Part shown: positions 9,324 through 16,891 of the stretch, piece after piece | Layout: every line of letters starts with the position of its first letter | Numbering within the stretch: position 1 is the first letter of the stretch | Source: Microbacterium sp. RU33B | Lineage (GTDB): Bacteria; Actinomycetota; Actinomycetes; Actinomycetales; Microbacteriaceae | Direction: 5' to 3' | Assembly: GCF_900155915.1 (NCBI RefSeq) | Contig: NZ_FTPO01000001.1 | Span: forward strand, 372,001 to 436,000 | DNA length: 64,000 bases | Made by a program: the position numbers and the translations under genes | The notes under the pieces: generated by a model | Seen by the model: only the letters and a program-made list of their open reading frames with translations | What the model was told of the DNA's origin: nothing | Databases searched by the model: none

Positions 9324-9463
9324 GGCCCTGTCCTGTCTGCGAGTCGTGCGGAGCTGCACGGGTGGGTGTCGTGGTTCCACTGTGGGTGAATATTCCCGGC
9401 CCTCTTGACCAAATCGAGTGTGAAGTTTGCTCGTTCTTCTCGTTCTGTGACACACTGCGGGAC
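9324..9463. promoter_or_regulatory. Divergent aceB / ramB control region with RamB-like site
   Basis: These 140 bp separate the divergent aceB and ramB starts and are more AT-rich than their surroundings. On the plus strand TTGCTC (9427-9432), an 18-nt spacer and CACACT (9451-9456) could form the ramB promoter, with the start 7 nt downstream. The sequence GAAGTTTGCT (9422-9431) overlaps this -35. It resembles the A/T-rich AGTTTGC-containing RamB operators described in Corynebacterium glutamicum, from memory of the published motif. On the minus strand GATTTG, 17 nt and TATTCA (around 9390-9415) is a possible aceB promoter. Roles are inferred. Confidence 0.5.
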
Positions 9464-10942
9464 ATGACGATCATCGATGAATCGCCGCGCGGGGGCGACG
9501 CGGGCGCCGAGCAGGAAGCCGACGCCCTCACGATCGGGCGCCGCATCCGGCAGCTGCGCACGGCGCGCGGCCTCACGCTCGACGAGCTCGCGGAGGCCGT
9601 CGAACGGGCGCCGAGTCAGCTGTCGATGATCGAGACGGGCAAGCGCGAGCCGAAGCTCACCCTTCTCCGCGCGATCGCGAAGGCCCTCGGCACCACGATC
9701 GACGCCCTGCTGGAGTCCGAGCCCCTCGACGAGCGTGCGACGCTCGAGATCTCGCTGGAGCGGGCCATGAAGGGGCAGACGTTCCAGGCTCTCGGCATCC
9801 CGTCCTTCCGCATCGGCAAGACCGTGCCGACCGAGGCCCTCAAGGCGATGCTGTCGCTGCAGTCCGAGATCGAGCGCCTCCGCGACGAGCGCGCCGCCAC
9901 CCCCGAAGAGGCGCGCCGGGCCAATGTCGCCCTGCGCGAGCTCATGCGCACGCAGGACAACTACTTCGGCGACCTCGAGGCGCAGGCGGCGAAGCTGCTC
10001 GCGGCGGTGGACCACCCCGGTGGTCCTCTGACGCAGCGCACCGCGTCCGACATCGCCGCGCACCTGGGCTTCACACTGCACTACGTGCCCGACCTGCCGC
10101 AGACCACGCGCAGCGTCGCCGACATCAAGCACGGGAGGCTCTACCTCTCGAGCCGGGTCACCACGAAGGGCGATCCGCGCACGGCGGTGCTGCAGGCGCT
10201 GTCCAGCCGCATCCTCGGCCATCGCGAGCCCACGAGCTACGACGAGTTCCTCCGTCAGCGGGTCGAGACGAACTACCTCACCGGCGCGCTGCTCATCCCC
10301 GAAGCCCACGTCGTGCCGTTCCTGAAGGATGCCAAGCAGGACAGGGCGATCTCGATCGAGGATCTCCGCGACGCGTACTCGGTGTCGTACGAGACGGCCG
10401 CGCACCGGTTCACGAACCTGGCGACCGTGCACCTCGGCATCCCGGTGCACTTCCTGAAGGTGCACGAGTCGGGCACCATCACGAAGGCGTACGAGAACGA
10501 CGACGTGAACTTCCCGGCCGACCGGCTCGGCGCGATCGAGGGGCAGATGTGCTGCCGCAAGTGGACGAGCCGCGTCGTGTTCGATGTCGACGACCACTTC
10601 AACCCCTACTACCAGTACACCGACACCGGCAACGGCACGTACTGGTGCACGGCGCGGGTGGAGCTCTCCAGCGAGGGCGCGCACTCGGTGTCGGTGGGCG
10701 TGCGCTTCGACGACACGAAGTGGTTCCTCGGCCGCGACACCACCAACCGCGGCGTCTCGCGCCACGCCGTCGAGGTCTGCTGCCGGCGGGCTCCGGCCGA
10801 CCTCGAGTCGGCGTGGCGGGAGAACTCGTGGCCGAACGTGCGGACCCCGCGCACCCTCCTGGCGACGCTGCCCACCGGCTCGTTCCCCGGCGTCGACACG
10901 ACGGATCTGTACGAGTTCCTCGAGGCCCACGCCCCGCGGTGA
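9464..10942 (+). CDS. ramB: RamB-like transcriptional regulator of acetate/glyoxylate metabolism
   Basis: A 492-residue regulator. Residues 25-80 form an XRE-type helix-turn-helix (IRQLRTARGLTLDELA, APSQLSMIETGKREP). The middle part around residues 200-320 matches the IrrE/ImmA-like domain, and the C-terminal half is the DUF2083/ScfR-type domain with conserved CCRKW and VCCRRAPADL cysteines. This domain order is that of Corynebacterium RamB and mycobacterial Rv0465c, which control aceA and aceB. Its position, divergent from aceB-aceA, supports the same role. The ATG at 9464 directly precedes the family N-terminus, has no Shine-Dalgarno and may be leaderless. The zinc-protease HExxH motif typical of active ImmA is not present. 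Confidence 0.87.
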   Translation: MTIIDESPRGGDAGAEQEADALTIGRRIRQLRTARGLTLDELAEAVERAPSQLSMIETGKREPKLTLLRAIAKALGTTIDALLESEPLDERATLEISLERAMKGQTFQALGIPSFRIGKTVPTEALKAMLSLQSEIERLRDERAATPEEARRANVALRELMRTQDNYFGDLEAQAAKLLAAVDHPGGPLTQRTASDIAAHLGFTLHYVPDLPQTTRSVADIKHGRLYLSSRVTTKGDPRTAVLQALSSRILGHREPTSYDEFLRQRVETNYLTGALLIPEAHVVPFLKDAKQDRAISIEDLRDAYSVSYETAAHRFTNLATVHLGIPVHFLKVHESGTITKAYENDDVNFPADRLGAIEGQMCCRKWTSRVVFDVDDHFNPYYQYTDTGNGTYWCTARVELSSEGAHSVSVGVRFDDTKWFLGRDTTNRGVSRHAVEVCCRRAPADLESAWRENSWPNVRTPRTLLATLPTGSFPGVDTTDLYEFLEAHAPR

Positions 10943-10984
10943 CGCACCCGCCGCCCCGGCGCGCACGGAAGCGGAGCGGAGCGG

Positions 10985-11022
10985 CGACACGCCGGCTCGG
11001 GATGCCTCGGCTCCGCGTGTCG
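10985..11022. terminator. Possible weak terminator after ramB
   Basis: CGACACGC (10985-10992) and GCGTGTCG (11015-11022) form 8-bp perfect arms around a 22-base loop, 43 bp after the ramB stop. The long loop and short stem make this a modest candidate. Confidence 0.3.
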
Positions 11023-11081
11023 GCCCGGGCATCCGCCGTCGTGCACACGGTGCGGCGCGCGCGAGCCGGTAGCGTCGAGGG

Positions 11082-12062
11082 ATGCGGACGCGGTGGGCGG
11101 TACTCGGACCCGGTGGGATCAGCGGCTTCTTCGCGCGGGCGATGCCGCACTCGCGATTCGGGGTGCTGCACGCCGTCGGCAGCTCGGATCCGGCTCGCGC
11201 CGCGGCCTTCGCGGCGGAGCACGGCGCCGCGGTCTCGGGCACGTACGACGAGATCCTCGACCGCGACGACGTCGACGCCGTCTACATCGGCACGGTGCAC
11301 ACGACCCATGCGCGCCTCGCGGAGGCCGCGCTCGCCGCGGGCAAGGCCGTGCTGTGCGAGAAGCCCGCGACGCCCACTCTGGAGGCGACCGAGCAGCTTC
11401 TGGCAGCGGCCGGATCGTACGGCGTCCCGTTCCTCGAGGCGTACAAGTGGAGATTCGGCCCGTTCGCCGCACGGGTGGCCGATCTCATCTCCGATGGAGC
11501 GATCGGCGAGGTGAGCGCGCTCGAGACGGCGTTCGGCTTCACCGCCGGGGAGCGGTCGGGGCGGCTCTTCGACCCGGCGCTCGCGGGCGGTGCGCTGCTC
11601 GACGTCGGCGGGTATCCGGCATCCTTCGCCGTCGGAGTGGCGGCGTGGGTCGGAATCGATCTCGATCCGTCCGTCACCGAGGTCACGGGGACGATCGGCG
11701 ACACCGGTGTCGATGAGGAGGCCTCCGCCGTCGTGCGCTTCGGCGCATTCTCGGCGGCGATCCGCACCTCGATCGTCACCGACCTCCCGTGCCATGCGGT
11801 GATCCGAGGCACCGAGGGCCGGCTGGTGCTGCCGGATGCCTGGGGCACGCGCACGGAGAGCGCCTCCGTCATCGTCCACGAGCGCCACGGCTCGGACCGC
11901 GTGCGGATCGATGTGGACGTCGTCGATCCCTTCGCCGCCGAGGCGGATGCGGTGTCGCTCGCCCTCGCCGACGGGCGCGCGCAGATCCCGGAGTTCCCGT
12001 GGGCCCAGACGCACGCGACCGCCCGCGTGCTGTCGGACTGGCGCGCCGCACTCCACCCCTGA
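11082..12062 (+). CDS. Gfo/Idh/MocA-family NAD(P)-dependent oxidoreductase
   Basis: A 326-residue soluble dehydrogenase of the glucose-fructose oxidoreductase/inositol dehydrogenase family. The Rossmann motif near the N-terminus is VLGPGGISGFFA, and the family EKP motif with its conserved Lys is LCEKPATPT. The C-terminal alpha/beta domain contains GGALLDVGGYPASFA. Related enzymes oxidise or reduce a sugar hydroxyl or aldehyde, such as trans-dihydrodiol or xylose dehydrogenases; the substrate cannot be told from sequence. A TAGCGT hexamer lies exactly 6 nt before the ATG with no Shine-Dalgarno, suggesting leaderless transcription. It stands alone between ramB and the uronate locus and converges on the acetyltransferase fusion gene. 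Confidence 0.87.
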   Translation: MRTRWAVLGPGGISGFFARAMPHSRFGVLHAVGSSDPARAAAFAAEHGAAVSGTYDEILDRDDVDAVYIGTVHTTHARLAEAALAAGKAVLCEKPATPTLEATEQLLAAAGSYGVPFLEAYKWRFGPFAARVADLISDGAIGEVSALETAFGFTAGERSGRLFDPALAGGALLDVGGYPASFAVGVAAWVGIDLDPSVTEVTGTIGDTGVDEEASAVVRFGAFSAAIRTSIVTDLPCHAVIRGTEGRLVLPDAWGTRTESASVIVHERHGSDRVRIDVDVVDPFAAEADAVSLALADGRAQIPEFPWAQTHATARVLSDWRAALHP

Positions 12063-12119
12063 GCTCGATGTCCCGGTCCGCACGGGTGCCGGTGGGTCAG
12101 ACCCGCACCCGCAGGGACA

Positions 12120-13703
12120 TCACATCAGGGACGCGGCGGGCTCCGGGCGGTGGATGCCCCGTGGGCGGTAGCCCAGGCAGTCCGAGAGGCCGACGAGGTC
12201 GGAGAGGTACCAGACGATCGCCAGCCACATCTCGGTGCCCTGCAGGCCGGGTGCGGCATCCGCAGCGCCGGGATGGAACGCGAAGCCCGCGTCCCAGTGG
12301 TCCAGCGCATCGGCGAGGAGCCGGCGCGCCAGCGCGGTCACCTCGGCCGAGCGGTGTCCGGGTGAGAGCCACAGCGGATGCGCGACGTCGAGCACGTTGC
12401 AGGCGTTCTGGGCCGCCGGAGCGAACAGCGCTGGATCGGAGGCGTGCGCGAGCACGGTGTCGACGAGCGCGCGCGGATGGGGGACCGGGACGCCGAACTG
12501 GGCGAACGTCCCCCGCGACGCGCGGTAGAAGCCGTTGACCCGCTGCAGCAGCTCTCCGCCGCCCCAGACGCCGGTGGCGGCATCCGTGCGGGTCACGAGC
12601 CACCCCAACAGCGCCTCCGCGTAGCCCGGATCGACCGCGTCGCCGCGCCGCAGCGACCAGTGCAGAGCGGTTCCGACCGCGTCGACCCCGTGCCCGGCCG
12701 ACCACGCTTCGTCCTCCCAGGGCAGCGAGTCGAGGAACGACGCGACCTCGGCCGCCGAGCGTCCCGCCAGCGCGGGCAGAGGGTGCGCGAAGCCCGATCC
12801 GAGCAGATCCAGCGCGTATCCGACGCACTCAACGTGGTAGGCGACATCGGGATCGGCCAGGTCGACGACGGATGCTCCGAGCGCGGGCACCGCGCCGGTC
12901 GCGGCATCCTGCCAGCCGCGCAGCCGATCGACCTGCACGTCGGCGGGGAGCTGCGGTGGAGCGGTGCCGAGCAGCAGATCGGCGATCTCGATCGCGTCGC
13001 ACTGCGCCCGCACCGTCGGAGCGGCACCGGGGCGGTCGACGAAGAGCGCGGCCGAGGCATCCCACGACCGCTCGAGGATCTCGGATGCCGCAGCCCGCGC
13101 CGCGTCGCCGAATGCCGCGACGCGGTCGGCGAGCGGGTCGACGGGTTCGATGCGCCACTTGAGGAACCGCGCGGGACTGCCGCCGACGACCGCCCCGGCG
13201 GGCACGTCCTTCGTCACGACGGCACCGGCGGCGAGCACCGAGTGCGCGCCGACGTCGACGCCGTCGAGGATCACGACGTGCGATCCGATCCACACGTCTT
13301 CGCCGATCACGATGCCCTTCGACGTCAGCGGCTGGCGGAAGACGGGCCGATCGGGATCCGACATCGTGTGGTTGAACCCGAGGATCGACGTGTGGGCACC
13401 GATCCGCACGCCGTCGCCGAGCTCGATGCGTCCGCGCAGCACCGTGTACGGATTGATCGAGCAGTCGGCCCCCGCGCGCAGCGTGCCGGTCAGGTACGCG
13501 CCCGCCGCGATGTAGGTCCGGTCGCCGAGCACGAGTTCGTCGTCGTCGACCGACGCGTGATCGGAGATGAAGCACTCCTCGCCCCACGTCCAGGTCGGGT
13601 GCGATGCGAGCAGCTCCGACTGCAGTGCGCGCTGCGCGGCGTGGGCCTCAGCATCCGCCCGGGTCCAGAAGTCCCACGGCGAATGCTCGAACGGGGAGAT
13701 CAC
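12120..13703 (-). CDS. Left-handed beta-helix acetyltransferase fused to a C-terminal helical domain
   Basis: A 527-residue protein with two parts. Residues about 35-190 show hexapeptide repeats of a left-handed beta-helix acyltransferase of the maltose/galactoside O-acetyltransferase kind, including IGEDVWIGSHVVILDGVDVG and VLAAGAVVTKDVPAGAVVGG. The remaining about 330 residues resemble a helical alpha/alpha-toroid: repeated Ala/Leu-rich helices and a TRTDAATGVWGGGELL segment like those in carbohydrate-active toroids. I could not assign that part to a family. A GTG start overlaps the stop of the regulator gene (GTGA). It is the last gene of the minus-strand arm of the uronate locus, so it may acetylate, or read and process, imported sugars. 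This function is inferred. Confidence 0.78.
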   Translation of the reverse strand: MISPFEHSPWDFWTRADAEAHAAQRALQSELLASHPTWTWGEECFISDHASVDDDELVLGDRTYIAAGAYLTGTLRAGADCSINPYTVLRGRIELGDGVRIGAHTSILGFNHTMSDPDRPVFRQPLTSKGIVIGEDVWIGSHVVILDGVDVGAHSVLAAGAVVTKDVPAGAVVGGSPARFLKWRIEPVDPLADRVAAFGDAARAAASEILERSWDASAALFVDRPGAAPTVRAQCDAIEIADLLLGTAPPQLPADVQVDRLRGWQDAATGAVPALGASVVDLADPDVAYHVECVGYALDLLGSGFAHPLPALAGRSAAEVASFLDSLPWEDEAWSAGHGVDAVGTALHWSLRRGDAVDPGYAEALLGWLVTRTDAATGVWGGGELLQRVNGFYRASRGTFAQFGVPVPHPRALVDTVLAHASDPALFAPAAQNACNVLDVAHPLWLSPGHRSAEVTALARRLLADALDHWDAGFAFHPGAADAAPGLQGTEMWLAIVWYLSDLVGLSDCLGYRPRGIHRPEPAASLM

Positions 13704-14806
13704 GAGCGCGCCGCGGCGGGCGGAGCCGTCGACTGCCGCACGTTGAGCGTCGGGCTCAGCGACACGCGGTGCACGGGCCGCGTCGGGTCTTCGATGCGTC
13801 GTGCCAGCAGGTCGACCGCGGCGGCGCCGACGGCGGCGCGCGGCGGGCTCACGGCCGTGAGGGCGGGCGTGAACAGCTGCGCGACCTCGTCGTCGTAGGC
13901 CACGACCGACAGGTCGTCGGGCACCGAGATGCCGCGGTTGAGCGCGATGTCGATGAAGGCCATCGCCTCGGGATCGGAGTGGATCAGCAGACCTGTGACG
14001 CCGGTGGCCAGCGCGGTGTCGATCGCCGCCTCCACGGCATCCGAGAAGCCGGGTCCGCTGCGGTCGGGGAAGAACTCCTCGAAGTGCTCCGACGGGTTCA
14101 GGGCGAGCTCCTCGCACGCCGCCGCCCAGCCCGTCACGATCTTGCGGCCCGTGGGCGAATCGCGCGACAGGATCAGGCCCACCTTGCGATGGCCGAGCCC
14201 GGCGAGGTGGCGGGCGGCGAGCACGGCGCCGAGCGCGTGATCGGTCGTGACGCTCTCGACGGGCTCGCGGCCCGGCAGGAGCACGGCCTCGCGCTCGACG
14301 AACACGGCCGGGACGCGGCTCTCGGCCAGCCACTGCACGACGTCCTGTGCGTGGGCGGCATCGGGATTCGGCGCGACGATGAGCCCGCGCACGTCGCCGT
14401 TCGCCACGAGGCGTTCGAGCACCGGTCGCTCGTCCTGCAGCTCGTACGACGCGCCGCGCAGCAGCAGCCGCAGGCCCCGCCGTCGCGCCTCGTGCTCCAT
14501 GCCGCGGACGACGCCGGGCCAGTAGTAGTTCAGGGAGGGGACGAGCACGGCGATCGAGCCGCCCACGGCCTCGACCGGAGGCCGCACCGACCCGGTGTCG
14601 ACGGCCGCGACCGGCACGGCCCCGCCGTGCACGCGCTCGAGGTGCCCCTCCTCCTCGAGCTGCTGGAGATCGCGCCGCAGCGTGACGGGGGCGACCCCGA
14701 GCTCGTCGGTCAGCTGCGAGACGCGCACGATCCCGTCGCGCTCGAGCGCCGTCAGGATGTGCGCGTGGCGCGCGGGCGCCAGCGGCGCGTGCTGCTGATC
14801 GGTCAT
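13700..14806 (-). CDS. Hybrid transcriptional regulator: DeoR-type HTH with LacI-type sugar-binding domain
   Basis: A 368-residue regulator. The N-terminus is a DeoR-family winged helix: RHAHILTALERDGIVRVSQL, then LTDELGVAPVTLRRDL and LEEEGHLERVHGGAV. Instead of the DeoR sugar-phosphate sensor, residues about 85-350 match a LacI/GalR periplasmic-binding-like domain (SIAVLVPSLNYYWPGVVRGM; HLAGLGHRKVGLI; VPDDLSVVAYDD). It probably senses a sugar or oligosaccharide and represses the surrounding locus. ATGA overlaps with both neighbours place it in one operon with the heparinase-like and acetyltransferase genes. Repeated ATGATCGAAA sequences in the divergent promoter at 16.8 kb are candidate binding sites. 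Confidence 0.87.
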   Translation of the reverse strand: MTDQQHAPLAPARHAHILTALERDGIVRVSQLTDELGVAPVTLRRDLQQLEEEGHLERVHGGAVPVAAVDTGSVRPPVEAVGGSIAVLVPSLNYYWPGVVRGMEHEARRRGLRLLLRGASYELQDERPVLERLVANGDVRGLIVAPNPDAAHAQDVVQWLAESRVPAVFVEREAVLLPGREPVESVTTDHALGAVLAARHLAGLGHRKVGLILSRDSPTGRKIVTGWAAACEELALNPSEHFEEFFPDRSGPGFSDAVEAAIDTALATGVTGLLIHSDPEAMAFIDIALNRGISVPDDLSVVAYDDEVAQLFTPALTAVSPPRAAVGAAAVDLLARRIEDPTRPVHRVSLSPTLNVRQSTAPPAAARS

Positions 14807-16734
14807 CGCTGATCCTTTGTCGTCGCTCGGCGCGCGAGCGTCGATGTGTCCTTTTCTACCGTGATCGAGAGCGCACGTGTCGTCGTCACGCTCAGGTCGA
14901 TGCGGGCGAGTCGCGCTCCCCACACGTCGGAGAGCATCGGATCGTCGAGTCCGCGCTCGACGACCCGGGCGGTCACGTCCGCGGGCCACCGCACGATGAT
15001 CGGCGTCGCGCCGTCGAGCGGCGTGATCCGGGCATGGTCGGCGGCGAGCTCGAGCGCTCCTGCGACGAGCATCCGCACGGTCGTCTCGGGCTCTTCTCCC
15101 GAGACCTCGCCGAGCTCCCACGCATCGTCGATGCGGACGACCTCGTGCGCGCGGTCGAGCGTCGCGGTGCGTCGCCAGGTCGCCAGTGCCGACACGGGAT
15201 ACGCGCCGGAGACGTCGAGGGAGAGTGCGGATGCCGTCTCCGTCAGCATCGGGACGACATCGCGGGCGGCGAACTGCGCGCCGGCGCCCTGCGCCGTGCC
15301 GCGGACCTCGGGCACGTTGTGCCACGAGCTCTGCATCGTCCAGATGTCGTATCGGTCGGGTCCGAACGTCGCCTTGGTGTAGGTTGGGCGGCCGGCGTCG
15401 ACGAGCACCGGCACGCCGTCGCACGCCACGACGAACGATCCGACGTCGTTGTGGTTGTGGTGCTCGCCGTTGTGGCCGCCCTTGACCGCGAGGGCAAGGC
15501 CGACGGCCGATCCGGCGTGCTCGCGCACCAGGAGCACTTCGGTCGAGGGGAGCCACACGTCCCGCGGCAGGGGAGACGAGGCGACGGATGCCGCGATCCA
15601 GTCGCGGTCGGTGAGCGCCCGTACGAGCCTTCCGAACCCCGCGGCTTCGTGGGGGACCAACGCCCGGTGCGCTGCGGCGTGGGCGGCGGCATCCATGTCG
15701 CCTGCGCGGCGTGCCGCGCGGTGCAGGGCGTGCCACGGCTGATCGGAGGTGGGACGCGCCTGGCCGTCGGCCAGGTTCAGATACCACGCGCCGCCGAGGT
15801 GCGACCGGTGCGGGAAGGCGACGGTCTCGCGCAGGGCGGGTACCGCGGGCACCGCGTCGAGTTCGCCGTCGGTCGCGTGCGCGATGACATCGAGGGCCTC
15901 GAGAGCACGGCACGCGCCGTTCCACCAGTACGAGTACCCCTCGTCGATCGCGCCGTCGGCCGGGAGCGAGGTCACGTAGCGGTCGAGTCCTTCGAGCGCG
16001 AGAGCGACGATCGCGGCGCGGCGGTCGCCGTCGCCGGGCTGGTCGAGGAGCCGGAGCGCGGCGACGATGACGTTGCCGTGGATCCAGGGGTTCCAGTTGT
16101 GCACGTCGCCGTCGAGCCCGATCCAGTGCCAGTCGCGTCGCGCCACGAACGGATCGAAGACCCGCACGCGGGCTTCGTGGCGGATGCGGGCCCGGATGCC
16201 GGGCGCGCGCGCATCCAGCTGCGCACCGAGCACGTGGTCGATCCAGGCCAGCTGACCGACGACCTCGCCGGCTCCGAGATCGAGGAACGGATCGGTGACG
16301 GTCGCCAGCACGGCGCCGTGGCGTTCGAACGTGTCGTCGTGGGCCGGCCAGCACCACGAGCTCTGCTCGCACAGCAGCTGCACCCCGTCGACGACCTCGT
16401 CTGTCCATCGTTCATCGAGGGTCACGGCGGCGGCGACGGCGGCCCGGCTCACCCGGTGCTGACGGGCGTAGGCCACCTGCTCCCACCCGTCGCGGTCGCC
16501 GTCGCGATGGACACGGGCGGCGGCGCCGGCGAGCGGAATCGGCCACGGCGCGCCGAGGTCGTCGCCGGCGCGCGCGAGGATGCCGTCGGCCGGCACGTCG
16601 CCCCACGCCTCGCGATCGCTCGCCGGTGCGACCGGCAGCGCGTCGTCGGCGGGGCGCAGACGGGTCGTGAGAAGGGCGGCCGAGGCGCGGGCCGCGAACG
16701 CGTCGGACAGTGCCCCGTGGAAGGCGGTCGTCAT
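14803..16734 (-). CDS. Heparinase II/III-like protein (probable intracellular uronate-polymer lyase)
   Basis: A 643-residue protein with the two-part layout of alginate/heparinase-type lyases. An N-terminal (alpha/alpha) toroid covers about residues 40-370 (ARQHRVSRAAVAAAVTL; WNPWIHGNVIVAALRLL). The C-terminal beta domain is of the heparinase II/III family, with the hallmark GGHNGEHHNHNDVGSFVV near residues 420-435. The N-terminus MTTAFHGALSDAF has no signal peptide, so it should act in the cytoplasm. An AGGAG lies 6 nt before the ATG. It is the first gene of the minus-strand arm, opposite the DUF2264/ABC/GH88 arm. It probably cleaves imported uronate-containing oligosaccharides by beta-elimination, giving the unsaturated ends that GH88 removes; this role is inferred. 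Confidence 0.82.
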   Translation of the reverse strand: MTTAFHGALSDAFAARASAALLTTRLRPADDALPVAPASDREAWGDVPADGILARAGDDLGAPWPIPLAGAAARVHRDGDRDGWEQVAYARQHRVSRAAVAAAVTLDERWTDEVVDGVQLLCEQSSWCWPAHDDTFERHGAVLATVTDPFLDLGAGEVVGQLAWIDHVLGAQLDARAPGIRARIRHEARVRVFDPFVARRDWHWIGLDGDVHNWNPWIHGNVIVAALRLLDQPGDGDRRAAIVALALEGLDRYVTSLPADGAIDEGYSYWWNGACRALEALDVIAHATDGELDAVPAVPALRETVAFPHRSHLGGAWYLNLADGQARPTSDQPWHALHRAARRAGDMDAAAHAAAHRALVPHEAAGFGRLVRALTDRDWIAASVASSPLPRDVWLPSTEVLLVREHAGSAVGLALAVKGGHNGEHHNHNDVGSFVVACDGVPVLVDAGRPTYTKATFGPDRYDIWTMQSSWHNVPEVRGTAQGAGAQFAARDVVPMLTETASALSLDVSGAYPVSALATWRRTATLDRAHEVVRIDDAWELGEVSGEEPETTVRMLVAGALELAADHARITPLDGATPIIVRWPADVTARVVERGLDDPMLSDVWGARLARIDLSVTTTRALSITVEKDTSTLARRATTKDQR

Positions 16735-16891
16735 CCGCAGCTCCTCTCCGTCGAGTCCGTGTGAACATCGGTGATGATCGAAAATGATCGTATCACGTCA
16801 AAATTCGACTTGCCATGATCGAAACAGGTTGATAATCTCCAAACGATCGCGAACGAACCCGAACGAATCGCGCACCTTCAAAGGAGAACCT
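16735..16891. promoter_or_regulatory. Divergent control region of the uronate locus with ATGATCG(AAA) repeats
   Basis: These 157 bp between the two divergent arms are distinctly AT-rich for this genome. ATGATCG occurs three times in direct orientation (16774-16780, 16784-16790, 16815-16821). The first and third are followed by AAA. A further GAACGAA direct repeat lies near 16850-16867. GAAA-containing direct repeats are typical of DeoR-family operators, so these are the likely sites of the DeoR/LacI hybrid regulator encoded at 13.7-14.8 kb. The promoters of both arms must also lie here; I did not fix their hexamers. Confidence 0.6.

Noticed and set aside
5960..9389. Long plus-strand open frames opposite aceA and aceB
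   Set aside because: They mirror the third-codon-position bias of aceA and aceB, have no motifs, and both minus-strand genes are certain.
14803..16734. Reading the heparinase II/III-like protein as a true heparin/heparan lyase
   Set aside because: The family covers many uronate polymers; the protein has no signal peptide and no sulfatase genes are nearby.
15034..16764. 576-codon open frame opposite the heparinase-like gene
   Set aside because: Composition is that of a shadow frame (Val/Gly/Arg/His rich), with no domain; the minus-strand protein has clear family motifs.
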